From the NCBI GenBank assembly GCA_963575745.1, contig CAUYUJ010011192.1, positions 273,211-337,210 on the forward strand: DNA of 64,000 bases, read 5' to 3'. The translations under genes were made by a program, and so were the position numbers. Positions 44,801 through 52,529 of this stretch are shown here, one piece after another; position 1 is the first letter of the stretch; each line of letters starts with the position of its first letter. Under the pieces are notes generated by a model, which was not told the origin of the DNA, made no database searches, and worked only from the letters and a program-made list of their open reading frames with translations. This DNA comes from Prorocentrum cordatum (taxonomy: Eukaryota; Sar; Dinophyceae; Prorocentrales; Prorocentraceae).

Positions 44801-47228
44801 CACTCAAGAGTCGGATTGCTTCTGAAACCTGCTCTTGGAGCATGTCGTTATAATCTTCTTCGGATTCTTCGGAGTCGGAATACGCGGGATGGCCCCGCAT
44901 TTCGTCATCGGCGTCTCCCACCTCCGAACCAGCCCACGACGGATTTGGCAGCAACGGCATGCCAATCACTTGTGGGGCCAGCACGGCGGTGAGTTCTTCC
45001 TCTGTTGCCGGGACGGTCTCGGCTTCGGAGACCTCGTCGCCGGCGGGTGGCCCCGCTGGAAGACCGAACCAAGCATTGTACGCGACCTCGTCGACCTCGT
45101 CCCAGCCGTGGAACTCGTCGAAGAGGGTCACTGCGTAGTCTTCCAGGGCCACAGTTGCTTCAGCATAGCGGGCCATCACGTAATACGTGGAGGAGCCCGC
45201 AGCGGGAGCCGCTTCTGGATTGACGTAAAACTCGTAGTCAATGTAATCTATGTCATCCATAAAAGAATTTTGAGCCAAGTGTACGGATCCCTTTCCTTTC
45301 CCCTTCGGGCATTGATCGCGCAAATGCTCTGTGCTACCGCATGTGTGACACTTCATAGTATTGCCAGAAGCGTCCCTAGGGTTGCCCCTCCGCCCCTTTC
45401 CCTTACCGGAGGTCCGCCTGTGACCCCGACCTTTGCCTCCGATAAGAACTTCTTCAAAAGCCATATCAGTTAAGGACGTGAGGAAAGCAGTAATACCCCT
45501 ACCATGCATACGGCGCCTGCGACCCCCTTTACCACGACCCTTTCCAAATCGTTTGAAATGTCGGCGTACTGCACGTCTCACCTTTCTGACTGGTTTCTTC
45601 ATAAAGCGCCTCCAACGGCGTTTTGATTTGCGATAAGCCATGAAGGCGGCTTCCGCCCTTTGTTGTTCAGAGAGGTGAGTGTCATCCGCTGGGTAGTCAC
45701 TACCAGCAGAGACTATTCCATTGTGCTCATCGTCAGATGAGGTATCTGTGTCAGTGCCAGATTCAAACGGTGAGGGTGGCTGAGACCATTGAGCGGATGA
45801 CTCCGCTTGGCCCCAGAGGGTTGTGCCCGAGGGCGGGCTTGCAGTGTAGGCGGCGCCTGGCGAGTAGTTCGACCAGGCGTTCGCCTCAGCTGCCTCTGCC
45901 GATGCCTGGCCGGTCTGCCCTAGAAGGGCAGTGGCCTCGTTGGGCATATCGGCTGGGTCAGCCCAGGGATTTGGCTCGCCAGGACCAGCGGGTGACCCCG
46001 CAGTCGTGGCGTAGACACCTGCATGTGAGTGGTGCCCTGTGAAGATACCCGCTATGTTGCCAGGAGAGCGCTCGGCAACATGTCCGTAGTTCCTCATCCT
46101 GGTCAGCAGCCTGTCATAGTCTGCTTGTGTTCGGGGCATCTGATGATTGAAGGGCTCAAGCAGGTGTTGGGCTCGTGACGCGCCAACGCCTAACGCTCTG
46201 AAGAGAATCAGCGTTAGGATCTGAAAGTTGGGGATGACAAAGCCAACAGAGTTAGCCTCGTCACGGGCCATCTCGAATCGAGCTAATACTGAGTCGATTC
46301 GCTCGCCCCTTTCGACGCGGAAGTCGATAAGGGCCGTGCCAGAGTTGAGCTGGCGCTCATCTTCCAGATTTTCAAATTTGGTGCTCAGTAAGTACAGTAT
46401 GTAGGTTACTGCATCCGTTGGCTGTCCATTGACAGTTACACCATAATTGATGATCTGGGAGGGGACCTGCATGGCGATACGACGAGCCAGACCTTGAAGG
46501 CCTCGTTGTAGTGCTGCAGCTTGTTGTGGTGGTGTCATATTGCCGCTCGTTACGTTTAACCATGCATGTACTTCGCGAACATATTCGCGAAAAGGCGTAG
46601 TACCGGCAGGGTCCCATGAAGGGCCAGTAGTACGCGTGTCGTCCATCCCCTGCCGCATGTATCCCACAGCACATCCCATTATTACCCACAGAATGCCGAA
46701 GATAGTTATCTTAATCCAATGCATGTGCATTTCGGCTTCGGTGATTGGTTTAGGCTGTGGTTTGTCAGGCTCTGGCGTGGTAGCCGTGAGGCGCCTGACC
46801 GGCACGGGATGCAGGTGGCCCCGCTGCGGGTAGCCCCGCAGGGTGACCACGTTCTCGATCGAGTTGCCGATTGGCATCTGGTGGAAGTCGGGAGTGAAGT
46901 AGCGCAGTGAAGTAGGAGAGAGCGTCTCGAGTTCGCGGGTTGCCCCGCTAGCTCGATCGCGGACTGGCTCCGCTCCTCGCAGAGCCGGCGCAACATGGTA
47001 TTCCACCGTAGTAGTAGTCCACCAAGTTGTGCCGTGGATTACAGGAATCAGAGCGAGAGCCAGCCACGCGAGAGTGTAGCCAGCTCCGCTACCAAGTCGA
47101 AAACAAGCTGGTAAGCTTAGGTATGTAGTCCGCCTCAGGCGCTCCCATATCCCAGGCTTTGGCTCATATCGCATGAGCAAGAGAGCGAGACGAAGCATGG
47201 GATCTGGAGTAAAGGATAGGATGGGCAT
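38844..47228 (-). CDS. Giant Gag-side polyprotein: membrane helices, zinc knuckle, Tpt1/KptA, RING-H2, protease start
   Basis: 2,794 residues from ATG 47,228, which lies inside the 5' LTR; codons 45-50 read through the primer-binding site. Two hydrophobic helices (about 48-68, 171-191) precede the Gag core (VREVHAWLNVTSGNMTPPQQ), a Lys/Arg cluster and a CCHC knuckle (C627, C630, H635, C640). A long Pro/Ala/Glu-rich region follows. Residues about 1,600-1,890 form an RNA 2'-phosphotransferase domain: WFSTALRHSPYY (R1642, H1643), GWVVVDDLL, FIRATNGHSSP (R1751), IHGTQWEYVKDILANGL (H1786), GIRPDSEVLIF (R1835), RSANDIVMT. A RING-H2 finger spans C2430-C2481. The C-terminus begins the protease (D2763 in LDIGS, DIG for the usual DTG/DSG). 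Confidence 0.9.
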   Translation of the reverse strand: MPILSFTPDPMLRLALLLMRYEPKPGIWERLRRTTYLSLPACFRLGSGAGYTLAWLALALIPVIHGTTWWTTTTVEYHVAPALRGAEPVRDRASGATRELETLSPTSLRYFTPDFHQMPIGNSIENVVTLRGYPQRGHLHPVPVRRLTATTPEPDKPQPKPITEAEMHMHWIKITIFGILWVIMGCAVGYMRQGMDDTRTTGPSWDPAGTTPFREYVREVHAWLNVTSGNMTPPQQAAALQRGLQGLARRIAMQVPSQIINYGVTVNGQPTDAVTYILYLLSTKFENLEDERQLNSGTALIDFRVERGERIDSVLARFEMARDEANSVGFVIPNFQILTLILFRALGVGASRAQHLLEPFNHQMPRTQADYDRLLTRMRNYGHVAERSPGNIAGIFTGHHSHAGVYATTAGSPAGPGEPNPWADPADMPNEATALLGQTGQASAEAAEANAWSNYSPGAAYTASPPSGTTLWGQAESSAQWSQPPSPFESGTDTDTSSDDEHNGIVSAGSDYPADDTHLSEQQRAEAAFMAYRKSKRRWRRFMKKPVRKVRRAVRRHFKRFGKGRGKGGRRRRMHGRGITAFLTSLTDMAFEEVLIGGKGRGHRRTSGKGKGRRGNPRDASGNTMKCHTCGSTEHLRDQCPKGKGKGSVHLAQNSFMDDIDYIDYEFYVNPEAAPAAGSSTYYVMARYAEATVALEDYAVTLFDEFHGWDEVDEVAYNAWFGLPAGPPAGDEVSEAETVPATEEELTAVLAPQVIGMPLLPNPSWAGSEVGDADDEMRGHPAYSDSEESEEDYNDMLQEQVSEAIRLLSAPAQQQMTMNELLSHPGVARLRPYLDSNMSASQMLTALQALAGSPAEEMPDTTAGPPAWSMDVFMQGCDQMDINDLSMEQLNDIGYFRSPYQNVFMVQDSSEDSEDMRYAKRDRRPSPPRDSEHDDQRPMTRGSASAGPARGRSRSAPRRPTHDESGYPYSTEHSVGVSAQQVPDWYIRWYPGYSMDTLRHWYSKEYCTKRDETGAIIRTKGGKTKTPEAWDKRAKKQEIITDRKTYRKQVCQCEPFKGHMRRCPMDRPSRSPHHGETPWNWSHGDDAGNVHDPNKEVPGGGRRITEADRVPMTEEVANTVRENWAKLPNDHRLKEWNRRFHKEAGSPAESSKEAGSPAEPSKEAGSPAESSKEAGSPAEAAPAAGSADDEWIDVASAAGSAAGTDRTELNEEWAAEDGSENPFPDGSACWYYSSSAQKWFCTRVLYRHENGKYKLAIKGTADIDQMRQVIHDHGQPEGPPRDPPGPRPGKSSRPPPRPKADSSSSPTPAKRQPSKSPEGTHERAKARGIAKTDDLEPAGPPGPSVTERKKAFAGPSTPMPPATQGDVKDEARDKPKAAFRGDWTPTLHQPRLAPRPGSARMKAQPKPEAGTRSVRAEAAAKAKEDKGSAGPPAKAAPAVTAGTPAEGTLSREERFRVLKEFGDQQKLTDDATADKGHPNPGAESSAGAASSAAGSGGPPVKAAPAALAGPPAKAPPAALAGPPAQGQPIMSVLRNIPLGAIEYWQGIVGKGPKRTINPRVTPDDTDRYEVINCPVRRNFKCHNDWEREQQTVGNMLRDRPPLRVAQHKEALLKVMEQFGMDPTLPREGQMTKVSMWFSTALRHSPYYKDGFNRHFEKISTFDPYDGWVVVDDLLTNWTENDQYKHYREMHEVLIKGRPHTSYVYWVLLNCCEMIDHHGMQKGRLQMKCVDDSMLLPPRFRPTARRPQYFIRATNGHSSPGIHCPESLYKPITTWMKEPDDPVYFIHGTQWEYVKDILANGLSCLAQDNPKRKGGRQFVHGCPYLPGDPRIQSGIRPDSEVLIFCSINKMLSSGFSLWRSANDIVMTRGHDGRIPPDHILQIVSIAKYRVGEAWSNPLFYDKSRRRGQPADRIRTDDYLPLKMCDRTVAVMEDHAMYLKGWTKTDGRPFNLVMTEQDVAPRPYDTQTVLMMNAQEDEVMPEAGPPAGAGTPAVDTSDGSWQQVVTPVATVASPWRPDQQSWVHALNSHLTSADVSGLTDQLYRADPWAVHAGIQDAQQRNLRPPAGPPGILGPQPQRPPQQAGGARFVPMGGSDGGSPFRTPPSETSENSLWQRLQAIRGNPTLAAALQATTPFGTPRGSEGGVAAGSPAERTPAESSAHAGPPADGQQGSDYERRAANLRAQATFLQQQADRVPSLLRNRNIDVTNHGDFRPLWSWTSEDAPNADPTNPYRQVFIPGIASHPIYGWDNHGPAEAQAMDAPMYPEYYAQMNNTPMIAGPPANEYTRNLANEMFRLQFTRAVDAQSMPHYAYMPTPTDPETVVQPAGLAVPAALGSMPDYIRDVHNTQQAILASRQQARDNARLRQQRAIQRRIERENQAGTPADAGPPAERTDRLPPPTPYREGETTFERQARTRPDVPTPVISDYNFTQCPICMDPYEMGTTVWRLACGHFFHDICWDRVAQQHVRNQRPGAPNEAPCAVCRGPGIITAHFPYAGQRDAESEQARQQERYVVDARELRRLREAVEALEARAASAEPSARAPAAQTHPWPAPEQGIQMPILPTLRAQGPPAAGPPAEATPAAKAGPPAEAAPAAKAGPPANGPPNPGFLRAMEANIRRSGRSGGGSRTSRVASPVSARSRASAESAEAAQFHNTFMINTEGLTYTRDVTDTLPPGGEWTSTLSANYWVLEQEPITVEERRQYEQMWCTELTMSQWVLEQRLLKGTLGSQITYHTDDHGTMALAARTGTFFPDEDGMPCISFMLDIGSNVNIIGAIRHEPSRRLWPGTITDRPYAH
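39795..39945 (-). other. RING-H2 finger inside the copia Gag
   Basis: CPICMDPYE, 10 further residues, then CGHFFHDIC and, after a longer loop, CAVC give the C3-H2-C3 ligand order of a RING-H2 domain (C2430, C2433, C2449, H2451, H2454, C2457, C2478, C2481 by counting). LACGHFFH is the classic core. Such fingers usually recruit ubiquitin-conjugating enzymes. A coiled-coil-like Arg/Glu/Ala stretch (RELRRLREAVEALEARAAS) follows. Confidence 0.85.
41560..42440 (-). other. Tpt1/KptA RNA 2'-phosphotransferase domain inside the copia Gag
   Basis: Tpt1/KptA enzymes transfer a splice-junction 2'-phosphate from RNA to NAD+, and some also ADP-ribosylate 5'-phosphate ends. Their catalytic tetrad is Arg-His-Arg-Arg: the LRH of the N-terminal lobe, the Arg of RAxxGHS and the Arg before the VL(I/L) strand of the C-terminal lobe. 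All are present here as R1642-H1643, R1751 and R1835, with HGT (H1786) and the S-x-N/D-xV-x-T strand also kept. Lobe order and spacing fit one whole domain of about 290 residues with insertions. Activity is inference. Confidence 0.85.
43696..43799 (-). repeat. Four tandem 30 bp units, each with a 14-base hairpin
   Basis: GCGGGTGACCCCGC begins at 43,696, 43,726, 43,756 and 43,786. Each 30 bp unit encodes ten residues of the type KEAGSPAESS. It is the only place where the hairpin recurs at fixed spacing, so local tandem duplication explains it. Confidence 0.9.
47080..47094 (-). promoter_or_regulatory. Primer-binding site of the copia element
   Basis: In element orientation TGGTAGCGGAGCTGG abuts the 5' LTR end. 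TGGTAGC...GAG resembles the complement of a eukaryotic initiator tRNA 3' end (TGGTAGCAGAG), with one mismatch. The site is translated as part of Gag (LGSGAG). The sister remnant has the same sequence near 9,805-9,820. Confidence 0.7.
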
Positions 47229-47379
47229 CGTCAATGGAAAAGGTATTTTCCGATCTCTGATGCAAGTAGTGCGCCTCGGTGAGGCACAGTCACATATTAG
47301 GCCGGGCCCGGCTTGAGCCAGGCACGGCAGCGGTACATGCTCGATTTATACCTCGCCTTTAACCTTCTCCGTTTAAAGT
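47095..47379 (-). repeat. 5' LTR of the 16 kb Ty1/copia element (285 bp)
   Basis: Partner of 30,989-31,273. TATAAAT lies at 47,344-47,350 in element orientation, about 118 bases before the Gag ATG at 47,228. Between them is TGCCGTGCCTGGCTCAAG (47,312-47,329), the end of which matches the last nine bases of the dinoflagellate spliced leader. GCCGGGCCCGGC is a 12-base palindrome next to it. Confidence 0.85.
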
Positions 47380-47384
47380 CGGGC
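47380..47384. repeat. Target-site duplication, right copy (CGGGC)
   Basis: Matches 30,984-30,988; see the left copy. The duplicated bases fall within a Gly-Arg-Pro stretch of the LINE RNase H. Confidence 0.8.
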
Positions 47385-47628
47385 GTCCAGTCTCTGGGTT
47401 GCGGCCCCGAAGCGCGGCGCCACCTCCAGCGACCTTGTGCTCTCCGAGTGCGCGCGCACCGCCGTCGAAGGTGACCTCGCGCGGCCACGAGGTGGAGTCG
47501 GGGTTAGGGAAGGGAGAGTGGTTGACAGTGACCTCGACTCCCCGCTCGAGGTTTTGCGCGGCATGGAGCGCGGTGGCGTGGGCGTCGCACAGGCGACAGT
47601 ACCAGCGCGTCCATTCGGCTGTAGGCAT
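47383..47628 (-). pseudogene. LINE RNase H, N-terminal part
   Basis: REVTFDGGARALGEHKVAGGGAAL is the first strand-turn-strand of RNase H with the first catalytic Asp in FDGG. It is cut after PETGRP by the copia 5' LTR. The continuation lies at 30,517-30,988. Confidence 0.75.
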
Positions 47629-48316
47629 GGGAACCAGCCAGGCCCAAGTAAAATCCAGCCCGCTCTGGGACGATGCGCGCGCAGGGTAGCGAGGTGCTCG
47701 CCGAAGGCGACTACGCGGCTTAGGACAGGCAACCTCCTGATTTCGCCCCCCGCCCGATCTGCAGCGCCGTTGGCGCGCGGAGCGGCTGAGCTGTGCGTCG
47801 CGCGGTGGGGCAGAGAAGTGGGGTTACGCGCAGCGCAACAATCTTCCATAGGACCCCCAGACTGCAGTTTCAGCATCCTGGCCTTCACGCGCTGGTGGAA
47901 GTATATCTTCATGCCCTTCGGCCTGTTCTATGTGATCAGGGATGTCAAGGCCAAGCGCGATCAATCTGGCACCTGCCTGTGGAGTTAAGGGGGGCGGGCG
48001 TGCGGTTCGCGCAGTGCCGAAAGGAGATCTGATGCGCAACTCTGGCTGCCATCTGCTGGCGTGGCTCAAGTGTCATGGCAGCTCTTCCCAGATCCAGCGG
48101 CCTCCCCTCCTGCCTGGCCCGGTCCCAAGCCAACTCGACTGCTGCGCGCCATGTCCACAGGTGTTCCGTAGTTGCCTCGCCTGAACCGCGCGGCGGACAG
48201 ACCTCATAGGGGCCAGAGGTGCGCGGAATCTGTTGGCAGTAGGTGGCCCTGTCGCCCCTGATGGCGCGCGCTGCCCAGTGGAGCTTCTGCGGTAGCAGGT
48301 CGTTCGGGGGCGAGGC

Positions 48317-50600
48317 TCAGAGGGCGATCTGATTGGACCGCTCTCCGGAGCAAGTGTGGCACCAGGCGCGGCCGTGCTGTTGGGAGCTGGCAGTGTGCCA
48401 AATCCTGTGTGCTGTTCGGTGGCGGTTGCAGCAGACGTGCGTGGGTCTGTCTGCGGCGCCCCTTCCTCTCGCTGACCCTGGCATCCCGTTGGAGAGGAAG
48501 AGGAGCACGTGAGACGCAGCTGCGAAGGAGGGGGCGCGGCGAAGTAGGCCCCATTCGACAACAATGCCTGCTGCCCACCTGCGGTCAGCGCTGGCTTGCC
48601 TGAGCCATTTCTGCATCGGGAGTCCGTGTAGCTGGTGCCGGGCAGCGCAGCCGTGTAAACCGCGCGCAACATTCTCGCCATGGCAGAGGGCCGGGTTGTC
48701 GTGCACCTGTAGAATGATAGCAGCGGCCTCGCCCGCGGCCACGACGCGAGGGCCAGGGCGAGGGGGCGCGCAGTGTGAAGGGGTAGTTTCGCGCCCACCC
48801 TGCAGTGCGATTCCAGCGGGGCCGAGCCCGTCTCTGCGCTGGTGTAGGGCCACAAACGTCATCCATGACGCGCCCGCGTGCTGCCACCGCGCGCGCCAGT
48901 GCAGTCGGACATTTGGGTGATCCCGGTACCTGGGAGAGAACCCCAGTCCTGGTGAGTATGTAGTCGTGGATCCAGGTGGCACCGGCCAACCCAAAACTTG
49001 CCTGGAGTTGCGCACGGAGGTCCCGCTCGATGCGGTCATCTGGTGAGAAGTAGCGCGCAGGGAACGGAACGACGGACGCAATGTACGAAATCCAGGCAGC
49101 AGCAGCGCGCGTGGGGGAGAGGTTGGCGAGGCGGAGGGTGGTGCTGCGAGTGCGGATTTTTTGGGGAGCTGTTTGCCGTGTGCCTTGGATGAGCGCGGCG
49201 GCTTGCTCTGGTGTGAATCGGCCGTGGGTCGGCAATGACCCTCCCGAACTCCTCGAGGCGATGCATGCGCCAAGATATGGCCACGTTGGTCGCGCGCAGC
49301 AGCTGCCAAACGGGGAGTGGTCGAGCACTTGTTTCCACCAGGAAAAGTGGCCAGCGGGTGCTACGGCAGTCTTCAACTTGCACCGACATGCAGTCTGCCA
49401 GGGGGAGCAGGTGCGTGTGTGTGTGTGTGTGTGTCGCCCAAGCTGGTTGTGATGATCTGGCAGAATAATCCGACTGGGGGCCCGGTGATCCGTGCGCAGT
49501 CGGGTGTGCCGCCCGGTGTGTGCTCCAGATCTACAGGCATGCTGTCAAGGAGCTGCCTTAAGTCGCTTGTGTTCCCTTGCGCTTCAACCCCACAGAATGT
49601 ATGGCAATTGACAAGGAGCCCAGCAGCTCTCGAGGCCCATGTAAGAGCTATCGTAGCCCTGAGTGTCTGTGCCGCATCCTGGAGAAGGGAGGCGAGGTCG
49701 TCCACGAAGGCGGGGCAGCTGTCTCTGGTGACGTCAGACATGGCCGCAAAGATGGGGTCGTAGCCAATGCGCCATCAGAGAGGAGACGCAGTCCCTCCCA
49801 TGCCTACTGAGCGCATCAGCTTGCGTCTGGGGCCGCGATATTTCCCTATGTGCGCGCTACGGTGGGCAAACAGGGCAGCGAGCGTGTGACGTATCCACGC
49901 GGGAAGGCCCCACCTTCGGAGTAACTTGCCGATCCCTTGCATGGAGAGGCGCTCGAAGGCTTTGTTTTGGTCGCAGAAAAATGACTGCTGTGCTCGGTGC
50001 GGATGTGAGTTTTGCTGTACATTCCTGTATGTACTCCTCTGTTGCCGTGCGTTGTCAGCCGAGCATTATTTTCCAGGTGTCGCGTGGCGGGGACACCGGG
50101 TGTGGGTCTCGATCGAGATGCTCTGTGGCTGTTCTGATGTTCGGCCCGCATTGTCCGCCTTTTTTTGCCGCCTGATCCTTGGGGGGCATCGGCTCAGTCT
50201 GAGGCCCAAGGAGGTCAGCGATTGTTGCTCCGAAGAGTCGCCGAAGACCGGTGGGCAACTGCAGTGGTCACATGTCAATTGGTAGCTCAGCATCCGGTTT
50301 CTTCCCTATCCACACAAGAAAGTCCACCGAGGGGCCAAGTACAACGGCAATGTCGCGTGGGCTCTGGACAGCGACGTGCCGCGCTTGTGCAACCGGGCAG
50401 GCGATGAATCGCGCGCCTGCATTGTAGATTTCATAAGGCTCTCTGTCCACGCCTGGCGCGCTGCGTGCAGGAGCTAGTGCCAGTGAAGCAAAGCGCCCCC
50501 ATCTATGGAGTTGGCGCGCGGTAAGGGGGGATGGTCTTTCCGTCACTAAAGTAGCTGTCGAGAAGATCATCGGCACAGGGTGGAAGTCTGGGGGGTCATC
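48317..50600 (-). pseudogene. LINE reverse transcriptase and thumb, frameshifted
   Basis: Pieces in order on the minus strand: RPSPLTARQLHRW and PGVDREPYEIYNAGARFI (fingers, 50,430-50,560), QKAFERLSMQGIGK (49,940-49,976, the helix and strand following the first catalytic Asp region), PAFVDDLASLLQDA (49,690-49,709, FVDD catalytic box), and WISYIASVVPFPARYFSPDD (49,050, thumb). Frames change at least three times between these blocks. The first catalytic Asp block is damaged. Downstream to 48,317 the frame is open but without recognised motifs, probably the connection to RNase H. Confidence 0.7.
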
Positions 50601-51339
50601 CAGAAGGGACGGTCAAATATCAAGATCTGGTCAACTTCGGCGCGCTTCTCGGTCAAATTGCCGTCGTTGTCCCGGATGCCGGTCACGCTGTGCAGTTTCC
50701 GAAAAATTTGCCCTGCCAATCTTGAAATGGGCTGCGAGAGGCTGTCGCTCGGCACCTGGTCCTCGTTCGGACGGGGCGAGGGTGCTGGCGCGTTTCTGGG
50801 CCATCTCGAGGCCCCATCTTCGGGCCCACAGGTTGGCTCGCGCCTGTGTGAGCTCCCTTCCGCCCCAGCCGGAGCCCTCTAACCAGTCGGCTGGGGGGCC
50901 AACGGGTTGCAGTGTACCAGTGTCGCGAGCCGCTTGAGCGAACAGTGCTCCAGGGCAGGTCTGTTTACGTTTCCTGGTCCACTGCTTCCGCCATTGATGC
51001 AGGCCCGACGAGAGCATGTGTCTCCCCAGCATCACCAGAGCAGGCAGATGGGGCGGGGTGACGTCATCTCTCTGTGGCTGTTGAGGCAGATGTGGCTGGA
51101 TGTCTACTTCTTCGTCGCCGCCGTCTTGGAGATCGCTTTCGCCTTGCAGTAAGCCCGCAGCCGCAGGCCGCGTCCAGTCAATGGGTTGTATCAAACCAGT
51201 GAGGTCAACCTCCGGAACGGCAAGGGTTTTCCCAAGGTAGGTGCACAAACGCCGTAGCTCGGCGTGAGCCTCGGTGGGGGGCCCTCGGAGATCTGTAGGC
51301 GCGAGTGCGCGGTCGCGTCTGGCAGGGCGACTGCCGTCG

Positions 51340-52025
51340 GCATCGAGATGCACGATGGCATGGTCCGGCAGGGAAGGCTTCCAAACCTTTCTGGTCAGAT
51401 AGGCCGCCAGTGACGCTGTGGGGCAAGCCGTTAAGTCGAAGGCGGAATCGCTGTCGCGGTCGGCGCAAGTGGGCCCGTCTGCGCGTACGATGCTTGTTTT
51501 GGTGGAGGCAAGGAGATCACCGAGATTGGCCGCGTCCTCAACTCCCCCCTCGCGCGGGCCTTCGCACTGCAGGTCGACGCCCCCCCCCCGCCCCCCGGAG
51601 GGTCGAGGCATCGCCGAGCGTTTCAAGTGCCTCGCGGGCCCCTTGTTTGGTTTCACTCTTGAGTGACGGGGGTCGGTAAATGCTAATGATCCTGACGCGC
51701 GTTCCTTGCGCGTCGACGTCTGCCCATACAGCGCATCCTGGGACAAGTGTGCCAGAGGCAAGCAGCGGCAGTCCATGGGGCATCAAGATCGCCACCCCTC
51801 CTGCGAGGCCACCCCCAGGTCTCCTGAACGCCGGTGTGGAGACAAGGGTACGTGCTGGAAAGAGGCTAGCCCAGACGCCACTTCCGTGTTCAGACCAGTG
51901 TGTCTCTTTTAGAAGGCTGGCGGGTTCCCTGGTGGTGACTTGAGTCAGGACAGCATGTTTGATTTGGTGCTTGTGTGCAGTGATGCTTCGTAAGTATCGA
52001 ACGTTCCAGCATGCTGGGCGTGGTT
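51340..52025 (-). pseudogene. LINE APE-type endonuclease domain
   Basis: CWNVRYLRSI (first strand with the conserved Asn), LLKETHWSEHG (conserved Glu), GGVAILMPHGLP, AVWADVDAQGTRVRIISIYRPP and, in the next frame, SAFDLTACPTASLA and LPDHAIVHLDAD, where SDH is usually found (PDH here). These are the landmarks of apurinic-endonuclease-like domains that nick the target in LINE retrotransposition. The frame changes near 51,550, so it is not a single intact domain. Confidence 0.7.
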
Positions 52026-52185
52026 TCCCGGTGCCGCGAGCTGCCTGTCGGCCTGCGAGCAGGTTCGAGAGTGAAATCGGCGCAGAGGTCACGCCAGTTG
52101 GGGTTCTGCCGCTGACAGCTGCGGGGCGCGGCCCAGAGGGCGCGCGGCGAGCGTGCCGGGGCAGCACGGTGAGCAAGGAGGTGAG

Positions 52186-52229
<44 letters not shown>

Positions 52230-52529
52230 GTGCCGCAGTTTTTCATGCGCGACTGCGGACAGCCGGCGCGAGCGCTGCCCCGTCGGGGGACCCCGCGGCC
52301 TCTCGTGGCGGGAGGGGGGCGCCCAGGCTGTTCAGGGGGAGATTTCCGTCGGCGGGTAAAAAGGTGGAATGACGTTCCCAGCCCCGAAGAGAAGTCGTCC
52401 ATCATCTGGAAAGGGTGATATGGCAAGCCGATCGAACCTGCAGTGTCGTTTGGCAAATGCGAAGGCACGGTCGAAGCCAGCCTGGATGTTGAGCGCGCGC
52501 GGTTTTCGGCATCGTCATTGACTCCAGGC
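52026..52529 (-). other. Linker between methyltransferase and endonuclease, with (GA)n tract
   Basis: The frame stays open from the methyltransferase through here; (GA)n at 52,187-52,228 encodes a Ser-Leu repeat, an expanded microsatellite within the coding region. No domain seen. Confidence 0.6.

Larger units (their letters stand above)
30989..47379 (-). mobile_element. 16.4 kb Ty1/copia retrotransposon with Tpt1/KptA, RING and MTase-like domains
   Basis: A complete-looking LTR element on the minus strand: 5' LTR 47,095-47,379, primer-binding site 47,080-47,094, Gag and added domains to 38,844, protease across 38,960-38,500, integrase 35,130-34,600, reverse transcriptase 33,100-32,300, RNase H 32,100-31,600, 3' LTR 30,989-31,273. 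Integrase before reverse transcriptase defines Ty1/copia. It is over three times the usual 5 kb length because of Gag-side and pre-integrase additions. Coding frames switch three times, each by -1, and one TGA is in frame; every switch is next to a short homopolymer. It is inserted in the RNase H of a DNMT-bearing LINE. Confidence 0.9.

Noticed and set aside
46719-46910. Plus-strand frames within the copia coding region
   Set aside because: Antisense shadows of the strongly supported minus-strand polyprotein.
49257-49282. YLGACIASR as an RT thumb motif
   Set aside because: Another frame at the same place (NVAISWRMHRLEEFG) looks equally protein-like, so I did not use it as evidence for the LINE RT.
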